From: Curtobacterium sp. GC_Cur_3
Lineage (GTDB): Bacteria; Actinomycetota; Actinomycetes; Actinomycetales; Microbacteriaceae
Length of the DNA: 64,000 nucleotides
Assembly (NCBI RefSeq): GCF_026544205.1
Contig: NZ_JALNUI010000017.1
Span: 1-64,000 of the forward strand
Direction of reading: 5' to 3'
Shown here: piece after piece, positions 35,518-46,611 of the stretch
Layout: the number at the start of each line of letters is the position of its first letter
Position numbering within the stretch: position 1 is the stretch's first letter
Notes under the pieces: model-generated
What the model saw: the letters and a program-made list of their open reading frames with translations, nothing else
Databases searched by the model: none
What the model was told of the DNA's origin: nothing
Position numbers and translations under genes: made by a program

Positions 35518-36453
35518 TCAGGAAGCCGACGCGGAAGCCGACGACGACGGCTTGGGCGTCGGCGAAGACGTCTGCTCGCCGGACCCGGCGACCGTGATCA
35601 CGAAGGTGCGGAACTCCTCGTTCGTGAACGGCTGCGAGTACTCGTACCGCTGCCCGTTGACGAGCACGAGCGGCGTTCCCGGGAAGTCCTTCAGCGAGGA
35701 ACCGGGGATGTCGCCACCGGACACCGCGGTGGTGCGCTCGTCGACCCACTTGCCGTAGCGCTGGTCGTCGATGCACTTCGCGATCGTCGCCTTGCCGGAG
35801 ACGCCGCGGACACCGCCGATGACCTTCTTGAGCTGCGCGTCGGTGAGCCCGGGGGTGTTCTCCTCCGGCTGCGCGGCGAAGAGCGCCCGGTTGACGGCGA
35901 AGAACTGGTCCGGCGACGACTGCGCGACGCAGGCGGCGGCGTTGGCGGCGCGGAGCGAGTACTTCGTGCCCTGCGAGCGGTTGGCGAGGACGGCGATCGG
36001 GTGGATGTCCACCGTCGCGACGCCGGACTCGACCAGGCCCTCGATGTAGTCGCTGTTCGTCTTCTCGAACTGGCCGCAGAACGGGCAGAGGTAGTCGACG
36101 TACATGGTGATGCGGACGGGCTCGGCACCCGCGGAGGCCCCGGTCGACGCGCTGGGTGACGCGGACGCGGTCGAACCGGCCTCGGACACGGGCGTCATGC
36201 CCTGGGCGATCGTGATGCCGCCCTGCGGCATCGACGATGGACCCGGGCCGGCCGGCTTGGTGGAGTCGAGGAGGACGAGCGTCACGACCGTCGCCGCGGC
36301 GAGCAGGACGACGCCGAGGCCGACCTGCAGCCCGAGGCGGACTCCGCGCTGGCGTCGCTTCTGCTGGAGACGGGCCTTGGCGGCTCGTTCCCGGGCGGCT
36401 GCTCGGCGCTGGTTCCGCTCGGCGCGGGCATCACCCTCGGGGCGGTTCGTCAT
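35518..36453 (-). CDS. membrane-anchored DsbA-like thiol oxidoreductase
   Basis: 311 residues. A charged cytosolic N-terminus, one membrane helix (about 41-63), a Ser/Ala linker, then a thioredoxin fold with CPFC near 123-126, helical insert and the cis-Pro loop GTPLVLVN. A Ser-rich tail ends it. It should act outside the membrane on disulfides, as in actinobacterial DsbA/Sco-like proteins. No DsbB or VKOR gene is near. Confidence 0.8.
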   Translation of the reverse strand: MTNRPEGDARAERNQRRAAARERAAKARLQQKRRQRGVRLGLQVGLGVVLLAAATVVTLVLLDSTKPAGPGPSSMPQGGITIAQGMTPVSEAGSTASASPSASTGASAGAEPVRITMYVDYLCPFCGQFEKTNSDYIEGLVESGVATVDIHPIAVLANRSQGTKYSLRAANAAACVAQSSPDQFFAVNRALFAAQPEENTPGLTDAQLKKVIGGVRGVSGKATIAKCIDDQRYGKWVDERTTAVSGGDIPGSSLKDFPGTPLVLVNGQRYEYSQPFTNEEFRTFVITVAGSGEQTSSPTPKPSSSASASAS

Positions 36454-36716
36454 GACGAAGGGTTCCTCCTGATCAGGGCCCGCTCGCGCTCACCCCCGCA
36501 GGCGGACAGACCCGTCGATCGTAGTGGGAGGCTCTGGGAACCACCCAATCAGCCCTGGGAGTGTGCCGATGAGCCCCGAAAGGGTGGCGCGGGGGTCTGA
36601 ACTCGTGCTTGTATGAGCCCGATGGTCGACGACGACCATCCGGGGCCCTCACGGGCGTACCGCTTCACTCGGATCGTCCGGCACGTACCTGCCGGTGGAG
36701 AAAGGACCGAACGCTC

Positions 36717-37817
<1,101 letters not shown>

Positions 37818-37831
37818 TCCACAGCACCACC

Positions 37832-37875
37832 CGGGAGCCCGCGCCCGCCTCACAAGGGCGGGTGGCGGGCTCCCG
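37832..37875 (+). terminator. terminator after the MsiK-type gene
   Basis: 11-bp outer arms CGGGAGCCCGC and complement, plus an inner GCCCGCC/GGCGGGT stem. Confidence 0.7.
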
Positions 37876-37951
37876 TCGTTCCGTCCCCGGGACGCACGCA
37901 GACCCGATGACGCGCACCGTGCCTCCCGTCCGAGCACCCGAAGGACCCACC

Positions 37952-39262
37952 GTGCCCGACTCGTTGTCCATCACCGCAGCCACCGTCGACCCAGGGCTGC
38001 TCGACTTGCCCTGGGACCTGCCGCTCGACACCTGGCCCGACGACACGATCGTCGCGCTGCCGAAGGGCATCTCGCGGCACCTGGTCCGCTTCGTGCACCT
38101 CAGCGGGTACGTCGTCGCCGTGAAGGAGACCGGCGAGGAGATCGCCCGCTCCGAGTACGAGATGCTCCGCACCCTGCAGCGCATGGACGTCCCGTGCGTG
38201 GACCCGGTCGCCGTCATCACGAACCGCGTCAGCGCGGACGGTGAGCCCCTGCACCCCGCGCTCGTCACGCGGCACCTGCGCTTCTCGCTCCCCTACCGGG
38301 CGCTGTACTCGCAGACGCTCCGCCCGGAGACCGCCACCCGCCTCGTCGACGCCCTCGCACTGCTGCTGGTCCGCCTGCACATCATCGGCTTCTACTGGGG
38401 CGACGTCTCCCTGTCGAACACCCTGTTCCGCCGTGACGCCGGCTCGTTCGCCGCCTACCTCGTCGACGCCGAGACCGGCAAGCTCTACCCGGGCGGCCTG
38501 TCCAACGGGCAGCGTGAGAACGACCTCGAGGTCGCCCGCGTGAACATCGCCGGCGAGCTCCTCGACCTCGAGGCCGGCGGTCGGCTCGACGAGAACGCCG
38601 ACGCCGTCGACGTCTCGAACCGGATCGTCGCGCAGTACCGGACGCTCTGGAAGGAGCTCACCGGCACCGAGCAGTTCGACGCCAAGGAGCGCTGGCGCAT
38701 CAACGACCGCGTCGAGCGGCTCAACGCACTCGGGTTCGACATCGAGGAGCTCTCGATCAACACGGCCGCGGGCGGCGACCAGGTGCGCATCCAGCCGAAG
38801 GTCGTCGACGCCGGGCACCACCAGCGACGCCTGCTCCGCCTCACCGGGCTCGACGCCGGCGAGAACCAGGCCCGACGGCTGCTGAACGACCTCGACGCCT
38901 ACCGTGCGCGGAACGGCCGCGGGGAGCTCGACGAGGAGATGGTCGCGCACGAGTGGGTCTCGCGCGTCTTCGAACCCGTCGTCCGGGCGATCCCGCGCGA
39001 CCTCCGTGGTCGGCTCGAGCCCGCCGAGGTCTTCCACGAGCTGCTCGAGCACCGCTGGTTCATGTCCCAGCAGGAGGAACGATCCGTTTCCCTGCCCGAG
39101 GCCACGACCGCGTACATCAACGACGTGCTCCGCCACCGCCGCGACGAGCGTCTGCTGATCAACCCGCCGACGTCGTCCATCACCGTGCCGATCCCGCTCG
39201 TCGACGCCGACGGGGACGTCGACGAGGACGACGAGGCCGAGGACTGGCGCGCCACCGTCTGA
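37952..39262 (+). CDS. DUF4032 protein with kinase-like fold
   Basis: 436 residues. The first ~230 look like a lipopolysaccharide-kinase-type protein kinase: HLVRFVHLSGYVVAVKETGEE with the VAVK lysine, WGDVSLSN near 150 as catalytic loop, and LVDAETG as metal-binding motif. The second half, with an acidic tail, fits DUF4032. The substrate is unknown. The GTG start has GAAGGA at 6 nt; upstream ATGs lack one. Confidence 0.75.
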   Translation: MPDSLSITAATVDPGLLDLPWDLPLDTWPDDTIVALPKGISRHLVRFVHLSGYVVAVKETGEEIARSEYEMLRTLQRMDVPCVDPVAVITNRVSADGEPLHPALVTRHLRFSLPYRALYSQTLRPETATRLVDALALLLVRLHIIGFYWGDVSLSNTLFRRDAGSFAAYLVDAETGKLYPGGLSNGQRENDLEVARVNIAGELLDLEAGGRLDENADAVDVSNRIVAQYRTLWKELTGTEQFDAKERWRINDRVERLNALGFDIEELSINTAAGGDQVRIQPKVVDAGHHQRRLLRLTGLDAGENQARRLLNDLDAYRARNGRGELDEEMVAHEWVSRVFEPVVRAIPRDLRGRLEPAEVFHELLEHRWFMSQQEERSVSLPEATTAYINDVLRHRRDERLLINPPTSSITVPIPLVDADGDVDEDDEAEDWRATV

Positions 39263-39308
39263 CCGGTCACGACTCCCCGCTCAGGTCCGTCGACCGGCCA
39301 GCGCGATG

Positions 39309-39369
39309 GCGACCGCCTGGAGGCCCGGTGCCGGTCCCGTGGACTGGCACCGGGCCTCCAGGCAGTCGC
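39309..39369. terminator. GGAGGCCCGG-family hairpin
   Basis: 24-bp arms with one mismatch (39309-39332, 39346-39369), 46 nt past the DUF4032 stop and before palindrome C. Confidence 0.75.
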
Positions 39370-39383
39370 GTCACCCCCCAACG

Positions 39384-39441
39384 TGAGATCGCACTCCGTG
39401 TCGCCTCACCCGACGGGGTGGCGACACGAAGTGCGATCTCA
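39384..39441. repeat. palindromic element copy C
   Basis: 21-bp arms (39384-39404, 39421-39441) with one mismatch. It is the third member of the family with arm TGAGATCGCACTTCGTGTCG and lies between convergent DUF4032 and rlmB, with no nuclease gene nearby. Confidence 0.85.
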
Positions 39442-39458
39442 GCGACTCGGAGCGCGGC

Positions 39459-40469
39459 CTAGCCGTGGCGACGGCGGCGGGCGACCTCCCACAGGGTGAC
39501 GCTCGCGGCGATGCCGGCGTTGAGCGACTCCGTCGCGGACGAGATCGGGATGGAGACGATCGCGTCGCAGGTCTCGGTGACCAGGCGCGACAGGCCCTTG
39601 CCCTCGGACCCGACCACGATCACGATCGGGCGGTCCGCGAGCTCGAGACCGTCGAGCTCCACGTCACCGTCACCGTCGAGCCCGAGCACGAAGAGCCCCA
39701 TCGACTTCAGCGACTTCAGGGTCTGCGTCAGGTTCGGTGCCATGGCGACGGGCGTGCGGGCAGCGGCACCGGCGGACGTCTTCCACGCCGACGCCGTGAC
39801 GCCGACCGATCGACGCTGCGGCACGATGACGCCGTGGCCGCCGAAGGCCGCGGTCGAGCGGATGATCGCGCCGAGGTTGCGCGGGTCGGTGATGCCGTCG
39901 AGGGCGACGAGCAGCGGGACCTGGTCGCGGGAAAAGGCACGCTCGACGATGTCCTCGGCCACGGAGTACTCGTACGCGGGGACCTTGAGCGCGACGCCCT
40001 GGTGCACGCTGTCGTGCCCGGTGATGCGGTCGAGCTCGGGACGCATCATCTCGATGATCGGCACACCGCGGTGGTTGGCGAGCGTCAGGATCTCCTTGAC
40101 GCGGTCGTCGACCTCGATGCGGGTGGCGACGTAGAGCGTCGTCGACGGGGTCTTGGTGCGCAGGGCCTCGAGCACCGAGTTGCGGCCGGTGACCAGCTCG
40201 GAGTCGTCGGTCTTGCGCTGCGGCGGGCGACCGGTGCGTCCCTGGGGTGTGCTGGACGCGCCGTGACGACCGCGGGCGGCCTCGAAGCGGTCCTTCGCAG
40301 CCTTCCGCTTGCCGGCGGGGTGGTACGGGCGGTCCTCGGCCTTGGGCGTCGGCTTGCGGCCCTCGAGCGCCTGGGCGCCCTGGCCGCCGGAGCCGACCTG
40401 CTTGTTGCCCTTGCGCCCCGAGCGCACGGCACCGGGTCGGCCCTTCTTGTTGCCCGAGACGTTCTTCAT
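39459..40469 (-). CDS. rlmB: 23S rRNA 2'-O-methyltransferase, SpoU/TrmH family
   Basis: 336 residues. A ~90-residue basic disordered N-terminus precedes the substrate-binding domain (LVTGRNSVLEAL) and the knotted SPOUT core with DGITDPRNLGAIIRST, VVGSEGKGLS and PISSATESLNAG, the three family motifs. It methylates rRNA with S-adenosylmethionine. It follows cysS in the conserved cysS-rlmB order. Confidence 0.9.
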   Translation of the reverse strand: MKNVSGNKKGRPGAVRSGRKGNKQVGSGGQGAQALEGRKPTPKAEDRPYHPAGKRKAAKDRFEAARGRHGASSTPQGRTGRPPQRKTDDSELVTGRNSVLEALRTKTPSTTLYVATRIEVDDRVKEILTLANHRGVPIIEMMRPELDRITGHDSVHQGVALKVPAYEYSVAEDIVERAFSRDQVPLLVALDGITDPRNLGAIIRSTAAFGGHGVIVPQRRSVGVTASAWKTSAGAAARTPVAMAPNLTQTLKSLKSMGLFVLGLDGDGDVELDGLELADRPIVIVVGSEGKGLSRLVTETCDAIVSIPISSATESLNAGIAASVTLWEVARRRRHG

Positions 40470-40549
40470 GGTCTGCTCCTTCAGCGCCGCCTGAGCGACT
40501 TCGGTGCCGCGCTAGCGACTTCAGTGCCGCTCGTGGCGGCGGTGCGTCG

Positions 40550-41959
40550 CTAGGCGATGCTCCAACGTGTTCCGGACGATGTGTCCTCGATCGTGATCCC
40601 CGCAGCGGCGAGGTCGTCGCGCACGCGGTCGGCTGTGGCGAAGTCCCGCGCGGCCCTGGCGTCCGAACGCTCCTGCACGAGGCGTTCGACGAGGGCGGCG
40701 AGCGGTGCGGCAGAGGTGTCCTGACCGGCGCCGGACCAGTGAGACGCTCGCGGGTCGATGCCGAGCACCTCCACCATCGCAGCCACCTGATGGTACGCGG
40801 TCCCGAGCGCATCCGCATCGTCGGTGTCGAGCGCGGCGTTCCCGGCCCGCACGGTCTCGTGCAGGACGGCCAGGGCCTGGGGCACCGCGAGGTCGTCGTC
40901 CATCGCGTCGGCGAAGGCGTCGGGCACACCGGGGGCGTCCCGCAGCGAGACGCCCTCGAGACGCGTGGCTGCCCGGTCGAGGAACCCGGCGATGCGGTAG
41001 AGTGCGGCCTCGGCCTCGGCCAGGGAGCCGTCGCTGTGGTCGATCGTGGAGCGGTAGTGGGCAGCGCCGAGGGCGTAGCGCACGACGACGGCGGGCGCGG
41101 ACCCGAGCAGGTCCGCGGCGAACACCGAGTTGCCGAGCGACTTCGACATCTTCTGCCCGCCGACGGACACCAGGCCGTTGTGCAGCCAGTAGGACGCGAA
41201 CGGGTCGCCGGCGGCCGTCGACTGCGCGAGCTCGTTCTCGTGGTGCGGGAACCGCAGGTCGAGTCCGCCGCCGTGGATGTCGAACGCCGGCCCGAGGTAG
41301 CGCCGGGACATCGCGGAGCACTCGATGTGCCACCCGGGTCGGCCCGCACCCCACGGGGAGTCCCACGACGCGGTCGACGGCTCGCCGGCCTTGGCCCCCT
41401 TCCACAGGGCGAAGTCGCGGGCGTCCCGCTTGCCACGGGGGTCAGCGTCGGTGGCGTCGACCATGTCCTCGCGGCGCTGCCGGGTCAGGTCGCCGTAGGA
41501 CGCCCAGCTGCCGGTGTCGAAGTAGACGTCCCCGGACTCGTCGGCCGCGGGGTAGGCGTGCCCCCGCTCGATGAGCCGCGCGATGATGTCCTGCATCTCC
41601 GGGATGCTCGCGGTGGCGCGGGGCTCGTAGGTCGGCGGGAGGATCCCGAGCGCGGCGTACCCGGCGCTGAACTCGAGCTCGACGCGGTAGGCCCGCGCCC
41701 ACCAGGGCTCGTCGGTGCCGGCGGCCAGGTCGAGCACCTTGTCGTCGATGTCCGTGACGTTGCGGACGAGCGTCACGCGGTACCCGCGGTACGTCAGCCA
41801 GCGCCGCCAGATGTCGTACACCAGGGCGGAACGCAGGTGCCCGACGTGCGGCGACGACTGCACCGTCGGACCGCAGACGTACATGCTGACCTGTCCGTCG
41901 ACCAGGGGGACGAGGTCGACGACGTCTGCGGCACGGGAGTCGTAGAGGCGAACGGTCAC
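40550..41959 (-). CDS. cysS: cysteinyl-tRNA synthetase
   Basis: 469 residues, full length, class I. The HIGH box appears as HVGHLRSA near residue 36 and KMSKS near 268; zinc ligands include CGPT and the CSAMS and HHEN segments. It charges tRNA-Cys. It sits between ispDF and rlmB on the same strand. Confidence 0.95.
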   Translation of the reverse strand: MTVRLYDSRAADVVDLVPLVDGQVSMYVCGPTVQSSPHVGHLRSALVYDIWRRWLTYRGYRVTLVRNVTDIDDKVLDLAAGTDEPWWARAYRVELEFSAGYAALGILPPTYEPRATASIPEMQDIIARLIERGHAYPAADESGDVYFDTGSWASYGDLTRQRREDMVDATDADPRGKRDARDFALWKGAKAGEPSTASWDSPWGAGRPGWHIECSAMSRRYLGPAFDIHGGGLDLRFPHHENELAQSTAAGDPFASYWLHNGLVSVGGQKMSKSLGNSVFAADLLGSAPAVVVRYALGAAHYRSTIDHSDGSLAEAEAALYRIAGFLDRAATRLEGVSLRDAPGVPDAFADAMDDDLAVPQALAVLHETVRAGNAALDTDDADALGTAYHQVAAMVEVLGIDPRASHWSGAGQDTSAAPLAALVERLVQERSDARAARDFATADRVRDDLAAAGITIEDTSSGTRWSIA

Positions 41960-41991
41960 GGCACAACCCTAATCGGCAGGGCGCTGGCGTT

Positions 41992-43251
41992 TCAGGCCCG
42001 GTGGACGACTGCCGTCGCGATCGCGGCCAGCCCCTCGCCACGACCGGTGAACCCGAGGCCGTCCGTCGTCGTGCCGGAGACCGCGACTGGCGCGCCGACG
42101 ACCGCCGCGAGCGCGTCCTGCATCTCCTCGCGCCGGCCTCCGATCCGCGGGCGGTTCCCGATGACCTGCACGGTGACGCGCTCGGGTCGCAGGCCGACCG
42201 ATGCCAGTGCCTCGACCGCACCACGGACGAAGACGTCTCCGGTGGCACCGGCGTACGCGGGGTCGGACGTGCCGAACCGGCCGCCGATGTCACCGAGCCC
42301 GCCGGCGGAGAGGAGCGCGTCACACACCGCGTGCGCGACCGCGTCGCCGTCGCTGTGGCCGGCCAGCCCGGGCTCCCCGGGGAAGTCGAGCAGGCCGACA
42401 CGGCACTGCGCACCGGCGTCGAACGCGTGGACGTCCATCCCGATCCCGACACGGACGTCAGCGACCTCGGCACCCGCACCGGCACCGGCACCGGCACGAG
42501 CACCCGCACCCGCACCCGCACCCGCACCCGCACCCGCACTGGCACCGACCACCGCCTCGGCCCGCCGCAGGTCCCACGCCGTCGTGATCTTGAACGCGTC
42601 CGCGTCCCCGGGCACGAACCGCACCGTGCCCCCGGCGGCCTGGAACACCCCGGCGTCGTCGGTCTCGGACTGCGTCGACGCCGCGTAGGCCGCCCGCAGC
42701 TCGGACACCGGGAAGCCCTGCGGGGTCTGCACCCCGACCAGTGACGAGCGGTCGACGGTCTCCACCACGACGTCGCCCGCCACGCGCTTGACGGTGTCCG
42801 TGACCGGCAGCGCGGGGACGATCCCACACCCGTGCTGCGCCACCGCGTCGAACACGGCCTGGAACTGCGACGCGGGCGTCAGGCAGCGGGCGGCGTCGTG
42901 CACGAGCACCGACTGCACCGACGGCGGCAGCGCGGCGAGCCCGGCCTGCACGGACGCGTGCCGGTCGACCCCGCCGGCGACGACCGCGGTGTACCCAGAG
43001 GCGACCCCGGCGACCTCGTCGACGATCTCGCCGCACCGCTCCAGCAGGGCGTCGGGTGCCACGACGACCACGAACACGGGCTCGGCGAGCGTGAAGAGCG
43101 GCTCGAGCGCCCGCGCCAGCATCACCCGCCCGGCGACGGGCACGAACGCCTTCGCCGTGCCGATGCCGAGCCGGGTGCCGGAACCCGCCGCAACGACGAC
43201 GACCGCCCGGACTGCATCAGTCCGGGCGGTCGTCGTGGAGTGCTGTGTCAC
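41992..43251 (-). CDS. ispDF: bifunctional IspD-IspF isoprenoid enzyme
   Basis: 419 residues. The IspD half has [18 protein letters not shown] and VHDAARC and makes CDP-methylerythritol. The IspF half begins [10 protein letters not shown] with zinc Asp and His, has [11 protein letters not shown], and cyclises the diphosphate product. A linker of Ala-Gly repeats (about residues 234-262), encoded by a GGTGCG-type microsatellite, joins them. Both act in the MEP pathway, though the intervening IspE step is made by another protein. Confidence 0.95.
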   Translation of the reverse strand: MTQHSTTTARTDAVRAVVVVAAGSGTRLGIGTAKAFVPVAGRVMLARALEPLFTLAEPVFVVVVAPDALLERCGEIVDEVAGVASGYTAVVAGGVDRHASVQAGLAALPPSVQSVLVHDAARCLTPASQFQAVFDAVAQHGCGIVPALPVTDTVKRVAGDVVVETVDRSSLVGVQTPQGFPVSELRAAYAASTQSETDDAGVFQAAGGTVRFVPGDADAFKITTAWDLRRAEAVVGASAGAGAGAGAGAGARAGAGAGAGAEVADVRVGIGMDVHAFDAGAQCRVGLLDFPGEPGLAGHSDGDAVAHAVCDALLSAGGLGDIGGRFGTSDPAYAGATGDVFVRGAVEALASVGLRPERVTVQVIGNRPRIGGRREEMQDALAAVVGAPVAVSGTTTDGLGFTGRGEGLAAIATAVVHRA

Positions 43252-43274
43252 TGCGACGTCAGGTCACCGCGTCG

Positions 43275-43757
43275 TCAGGACGCGAGGACCTCGTCGAGGA
43301 CGGTCGATGCCTTGTCCTCGTCCGTCTTCTCTGCGAGCGCGAGCTCGGAGATCAGGATCTGACGAGCCTTGGCGAGCATCCGCTTCTCACCCGCCGAGAG
43401 ACCACGGTCCTGGTCGCGGCGCCACAGGTCGCGAACGACCTCCGACACCTTGATGACGTCACCGGAAGCGAGCTTCTCGAGGTTCGCCTTGTAGCGGCGA
43501 GACCAGTTGGTGGGCTCTTCCGTGAACGGTGCACGCAGCACTTCGAAGACCTTGTCGAGGCCTTCCTTGCCGATCACATCGCGGACGCCGACCAGGTCGA
43601 CATTGTCTGCCGGCACCTCGATCGTCAGGTCACCCTGCGTGACACGCAGCTTCAGGTAGACCTTTTCCTCGCCCTTGATGACTCGCGTCTTGACTTCAGA
43701 GATGGTTGCCGCCCCGTGATGGGGGTAGACGACGGTCTCGCCGACCTCGAATTGCAT
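43275..43757 (-). CDS. carD: CarD-family RNA polymerase regulator
   Basis: 160 residues. The N-terminal RNA-polymerase-interacting Tudor-like domain ([17 protein letters not shown]) and the helical DNA-binding part with [17 protein letters not shown] are complete. CarD stabilises the open complex at promoters. GGAG precedes the ATG and TAAACT lies upstream. carD-ispDF is a conserved actinobacterial order. Confidence 0.95.
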   Translation of the reverse strand: MQFEVGETVVYPHHGAATISEVKTRVIKGEEKVYLKLRVTQGDLTIEVPADNVDLVGVRDVIGKEGLDKVFEVLRAPFTEEPTNWSRRYKANLEKLASGDVIKVSEVVRDLWRRDQDRGLSAGEKRMLAKARQILISELALAEKTDEDKASTVLDEVLAS

Positions 43758-43903
43758 GTATCAAGCTCCGTTCCGCAACGCACAGTTTACCACAAGGGGG
43801 TCTCGGGTAATGGGGCACCCGACCGCGAGCACTGCGGGTCCCCGGTAGGATGGACGGGCGTCGGGCCGATCGGCCGACGCATCGTGATCTTCGGAGGAAT
43901 CTC

Positions 43904-44575
43904 TTGCGAGCTCGGGTACTCGTGTCCGTCGCCGTTGCGGCAACCATCGCGATCGGGGCCACCGGCTGCGCGTTCTTCACGCCGCAGGACACCAAGACGA
44001 TCAAGCAGATCACCGACGGGGTGAACGTCACCGCCGGCAAGATCGATGTCCGCAACGCGCTGCTCATCTCGGACAGCGGTGACGACGCCCGCTTCGTCGG
44101 CACGCTCGTCAACACCAGCGACTCGGACGACATCACCGTGTCCATGGAGCTCGCCGGCGACACCCAGACCGTCGAGGTCCCGGCCAACAGCCGCGTCGAC
44201 CTCGCCCAGTCGTCCACTGCCACCGACGGGGCCGAGTCGACCGTCGAGACCGGTGAGGACACCCAGGGCACGCAGGTCGTCGACTCCCGGGAAGTCGTCT
44301 TCTCCGACGCCAAGGCGACGCCAGGCTCGCTCGTGAAGGTCTACTTCTCCTACCCGGGTGCCGAGGGCGTCTCGAGCAGCGTCCCCGTGCTCACCAGCGC
44401 GCAGGAGGAGTACCAGACCCTCGCGCCGAGCCCGAGTCCCACCTCCACGCCGTCGGCCACGTCCACGTCGCCGTCCGAGAGCGGCGCGAAGTCGGACGGC
44501 GAAGCCGCCGTCCCCGGCACGCAGCCGACCGACTCGCAGACCGACTCGTCCAAGGGCGACAACGGCACCAACTGA
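43904..44575 (+). CDS. lipoprotein of unknown function
   Basis: 223 residues. A basic N-terminus and hydrophobic stretch end in IGATGC, a lipobox with Cys near residue 22. A beta-rich domain follows (VGTLVNTSDSDDITVSMEL), resembling copper-chaperone or DUF-type periplasmic folds, then a Ser/Thr/Pro-rich tail. The TTG start is set by GGAGG at 6 nt. It is divergent from carD. Confidence 0.7.
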   Translation: MRARVLVSVAVAATIAIGATGCAFFTPQDTKTIKQITDGVNVTAGKIDVRNALLISDSGDDARFVGTLVNTSDSDDITVSMELAGDTQTVEVPANSRVDLAQSSTATDGAESTVETGEDTQGTQVVDSREVVFSDAKATPGSLVKVYFSYPGAEGVSSSVPVLTSAQEEYQTLAPSPSPTSTPSATSTSPSESGAKSDGEAAVPGTQPTDSQTDSSKGDNGTN

Positions 44576-44613
44576 CGCTGACGGGTGCGGCTCACACCGT
44601 GCTCGTCACCGCG

Positions 44614-44668
44614 ACGCACTGGAGGCCCGGTGCCGGTCCATGAGACCGGCACCGGGCCTCCAGTGCGT
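44614..44668. terminator. GGAGGCCCGG-family hairpin
   Basis: 24-bp perfect arms and a 7-nt loop between the lipoprotein gene and convergent regX3. Confidence 0.8.
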
Positions 44669-44685
44669 TGCGTCGTCCTGCGGAC

Positions 44686-45366
44686 TCAGGCCTCGATCCG
44701 GTAGCCGAGACCGCGGACGGTCACCAGGACCTCCGGAGCCGACGGCACGCGCTCGATCTTCGAGCGGATGCGCTTGATGTGCACGTCGAGCGTCTTCGTG
44801 TCGCCGAAGTAGTCGGAGCCCCACACGCGGTCGATGAGCTGCCCGCGGGTCAGCACGCGGCCGGCGTTGCGGAGCAGCAGCTCGAGGAGCTCGAACTCCT
44901 TGAGGGGCATCGGGGTCTCGGAGCCGTCGACCGACACCGTGTGGCGCTCGACGTCCATCCGGATGCCGCCGACCTGCAGGATGCCGCTCTCGGCGGGGTC
45001 GTCCTCGGTGCGACGACGGAGGACCGCCCGCATCCGCGCGAGGAGCTCCCGCGTCGAGTAGGGCTTCGTGACGTAGTCGTCGGCGCCGAGCTCCAGCCCG
45101 ACGACGATGTCCACCTCCGAGTCCTTCGCGGTCAGCATGATGATGGGCGCGTTCGACCTGGTGCGGATCTGGCGGCAGACCTCGGTGCCGGACAGGCCCG
45201 GCAGCATGAGGTCCAGGAGCACGAGGTCGGGGTTCTCCGCGTCGAACTTCGACAGCGCGGTCACGCCGTCCGCGGCGACGGCGGTCTCGTATCCTTCGCG
45301 CTGGAGCAGGAACTCCAGGGGTTCGCTCAGGGCCGGCTCGTCGTCGACGATGAGGATCTTGGTCAC
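44686..45366 (-). CDS. regX3: phosphate response regulator RegX3
   Basis: 226 residues. Receiver with DDEP, LLDLMLPG (phospho-Asp near 52) and VTKPYS; winged helix with TKTLDVHIKRIRSKIE. It regulates phosphate-starvation genes. The GTG start overlaps the senX3 stop (GTGA). GTTCA repeats in four promoters of this window are its likely binding sites. Confidence 0.9.
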   Translation of the reverse strand: MTKILIVDDEPALSEPLEFLLQREGYETAVAADGVTALSKFDAENPDLVLLDLMLPGLSGTEVCRQIRTRSNAPIIMLTAKDSEVDIVVGLELGADDYVTKPYSTRELLARMRAVLRRRTEDDPAESGILQVGGIRMDVERHTVSVDGSETPMPLKEFELLELLLRNAGRVLTRGQLIDRVWGSDYFGDTKTLDVHIKRIRSKIERVPSAPEVLVTVRGLGYRIEA

Positions 45367-46529
45367 GATGGCTGCTCTTCCAGTTGCTCTTCGAGTGCTG
45401 AGGTCAGTTCGGTGTCCGCCTCGGGCAGGCGGATCGTGAAGGTCGAGCCCTTGCCGGGCTGCGACCACACGCGCACGTCACCACCGTGGTTGCCGATGAC
45501 GTGCTTCACGATCGCGAGCCCGAGGCCGGTGCCCCCGGTGGCGCGCGATCGTGCGGGGTCGACGCGGTAGAAGCGTTCGAACACCCGGTCGAGGTCCGCC
45601 TCGGGGATCCCGACGCCCTGGTCGGTCACCGCGATCTCGACGAACCCCTTGCTGCTCCGGACACCGACGCCCACGCGGGTCTGGTCCGGGGAGTACTTGA
45701 CGGCGTTGGCGATGAGGTTCGACACCGCGACCTGCAGGAGCGCCGGGCTGCCCATCACCCGGAGCTTCGACTTCTTGGCGCGGACGAGTTCGATCCCCCT
45801 GGCTCGTGCGACGACCTCGTTGCCGTCGATCGCCGCCTGCACGACCTTGTCGATGGAGGTCTCCTCGCTGACCTCGAGCGTGTCGACGGACTGCAGCCGG
45901 GACAGCTCGATGATGTCCTTCGTCAGGGCCCCGAGCCGCTCGGCCTCGGTGAGGAGCTGTCCCGCGAACTTCCGCACGTGCACGGGGTCGTCGGAGGCGG
46001 CGATGAGCGTCTCCGAGAGCAGGCCGATCGCGCCGATCGGGGTCTTCAGCTCGTGCGAGATGTTGGCGACGAAGTCCCGCCGGACCTCGTCGATGCGCCG
46101 GGACTCGGTGAGGTCGTCCGCGGTCACGAGCACGTAGCGGTTCCCGAGCTGGGCGGCCCGGAAACTGAGGTAGCCCACGAGTTCGCCCCGACGGCCGCGC
46201 GGGAGCTCCATGTCCTCCGCCCCCATCTCACCGCTCGCACGCACGCGGTCGACCAGGTCGAGGAGTTCCCGGTGCACGAGCCGGCGGCGCACGACCAGAC
46301 CGACGGTGAGGGCCTGGGGTGAGGCGGCGACCACCGTGTTCGACGGGTCGACCACCACGGCCGGGTTGTGCATCGTGGCGATGACGGCCGCGACGCCGTC
46401 CGGCAGGGTGCGCTCGGCGACGTCGGCTGCCCGTGCCGTGCGCTCGGCGGTGATGATCAGTCCGACGACTCCTGCGCCGAACACCCCGCCGAGGAGCATC
46501 GACAGTGGCACGAGCCACGCGTTGTCCAT
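45363..46529 (-). CDS. senX3: phosphate sensor kinase SenX3
   Basis: 388 residues. One N-terminal membrane helix, a PAS-like segment, HisKA with ISHELKTP (His near 159), and HATPase with NLIANA and GGTGLGLAI. It responds to phosphate uptake through PstSCAB and PhoU. TACACT lies 6 nt before the ATG, so transcription is probably leaderless, with GTTCA repeats farther up. It is divergent from phoU. Confidence 0.9.
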   Translation of the reverse strand: MDNAWLVPLSMLLGGVFGAGVVGLIITAERTARAADVAERTLPDGVAAVIATMHNPAVVVDPSNTVVAASPQALTVGLVVRRRLVHRELLDLVDRVRASGEMGAEDMELPRGRRGELVGYLSFRAAQLGNRYVLVTADDLTESRRIDEVRRDFVANISHELKTPIGAIGLLSETLIAASDDPVHVRKFAGQLLTEAERLGALTKDIIELSRLQSVDTLEVSEETSIDKVVQAAIDGNEVVARARGIELVRAKKSKLRVMGSPALLQVAVSNLIANAVKYSPDQTRVGVGVRSSKGFVEIAVTDQGVGIPEADLDRVFERFYRVDPARSRATGGTGLGLAIVKHVIGNHGGDVRVWSQPGKGSTFTIRLPEADTELTSALEEQLEEQPS

Positions 46530-46557
46530 GCCGTCAGTGTAGGAGTGGTCATGCGCG

Positions 46558-46589
46558 GTTCCGACACCGTTCACCGCCGTTCGCTGGCC
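46558..46589. promoter_or_regulatory. PHO-box-like repeats near senX3
   Basis: GTTCCGACACC, GTTCACCGCC and GTTCGCTGGCC in direct order (11 and 10 bp steps), just upstream of senX3. Confidence 0.6.
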
Positions 46590-46611
46590 TTCTCGCGCAG
46601 GATCGCGAAGC

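Noticed and set aside
32206..36159. A 1317-codon plus-strand open frame
   Set aside because: It runs across five recognisable genes on both strands; the product is Arg/Pro-rich noise typical of off-frame reading in GC-rich DNA.
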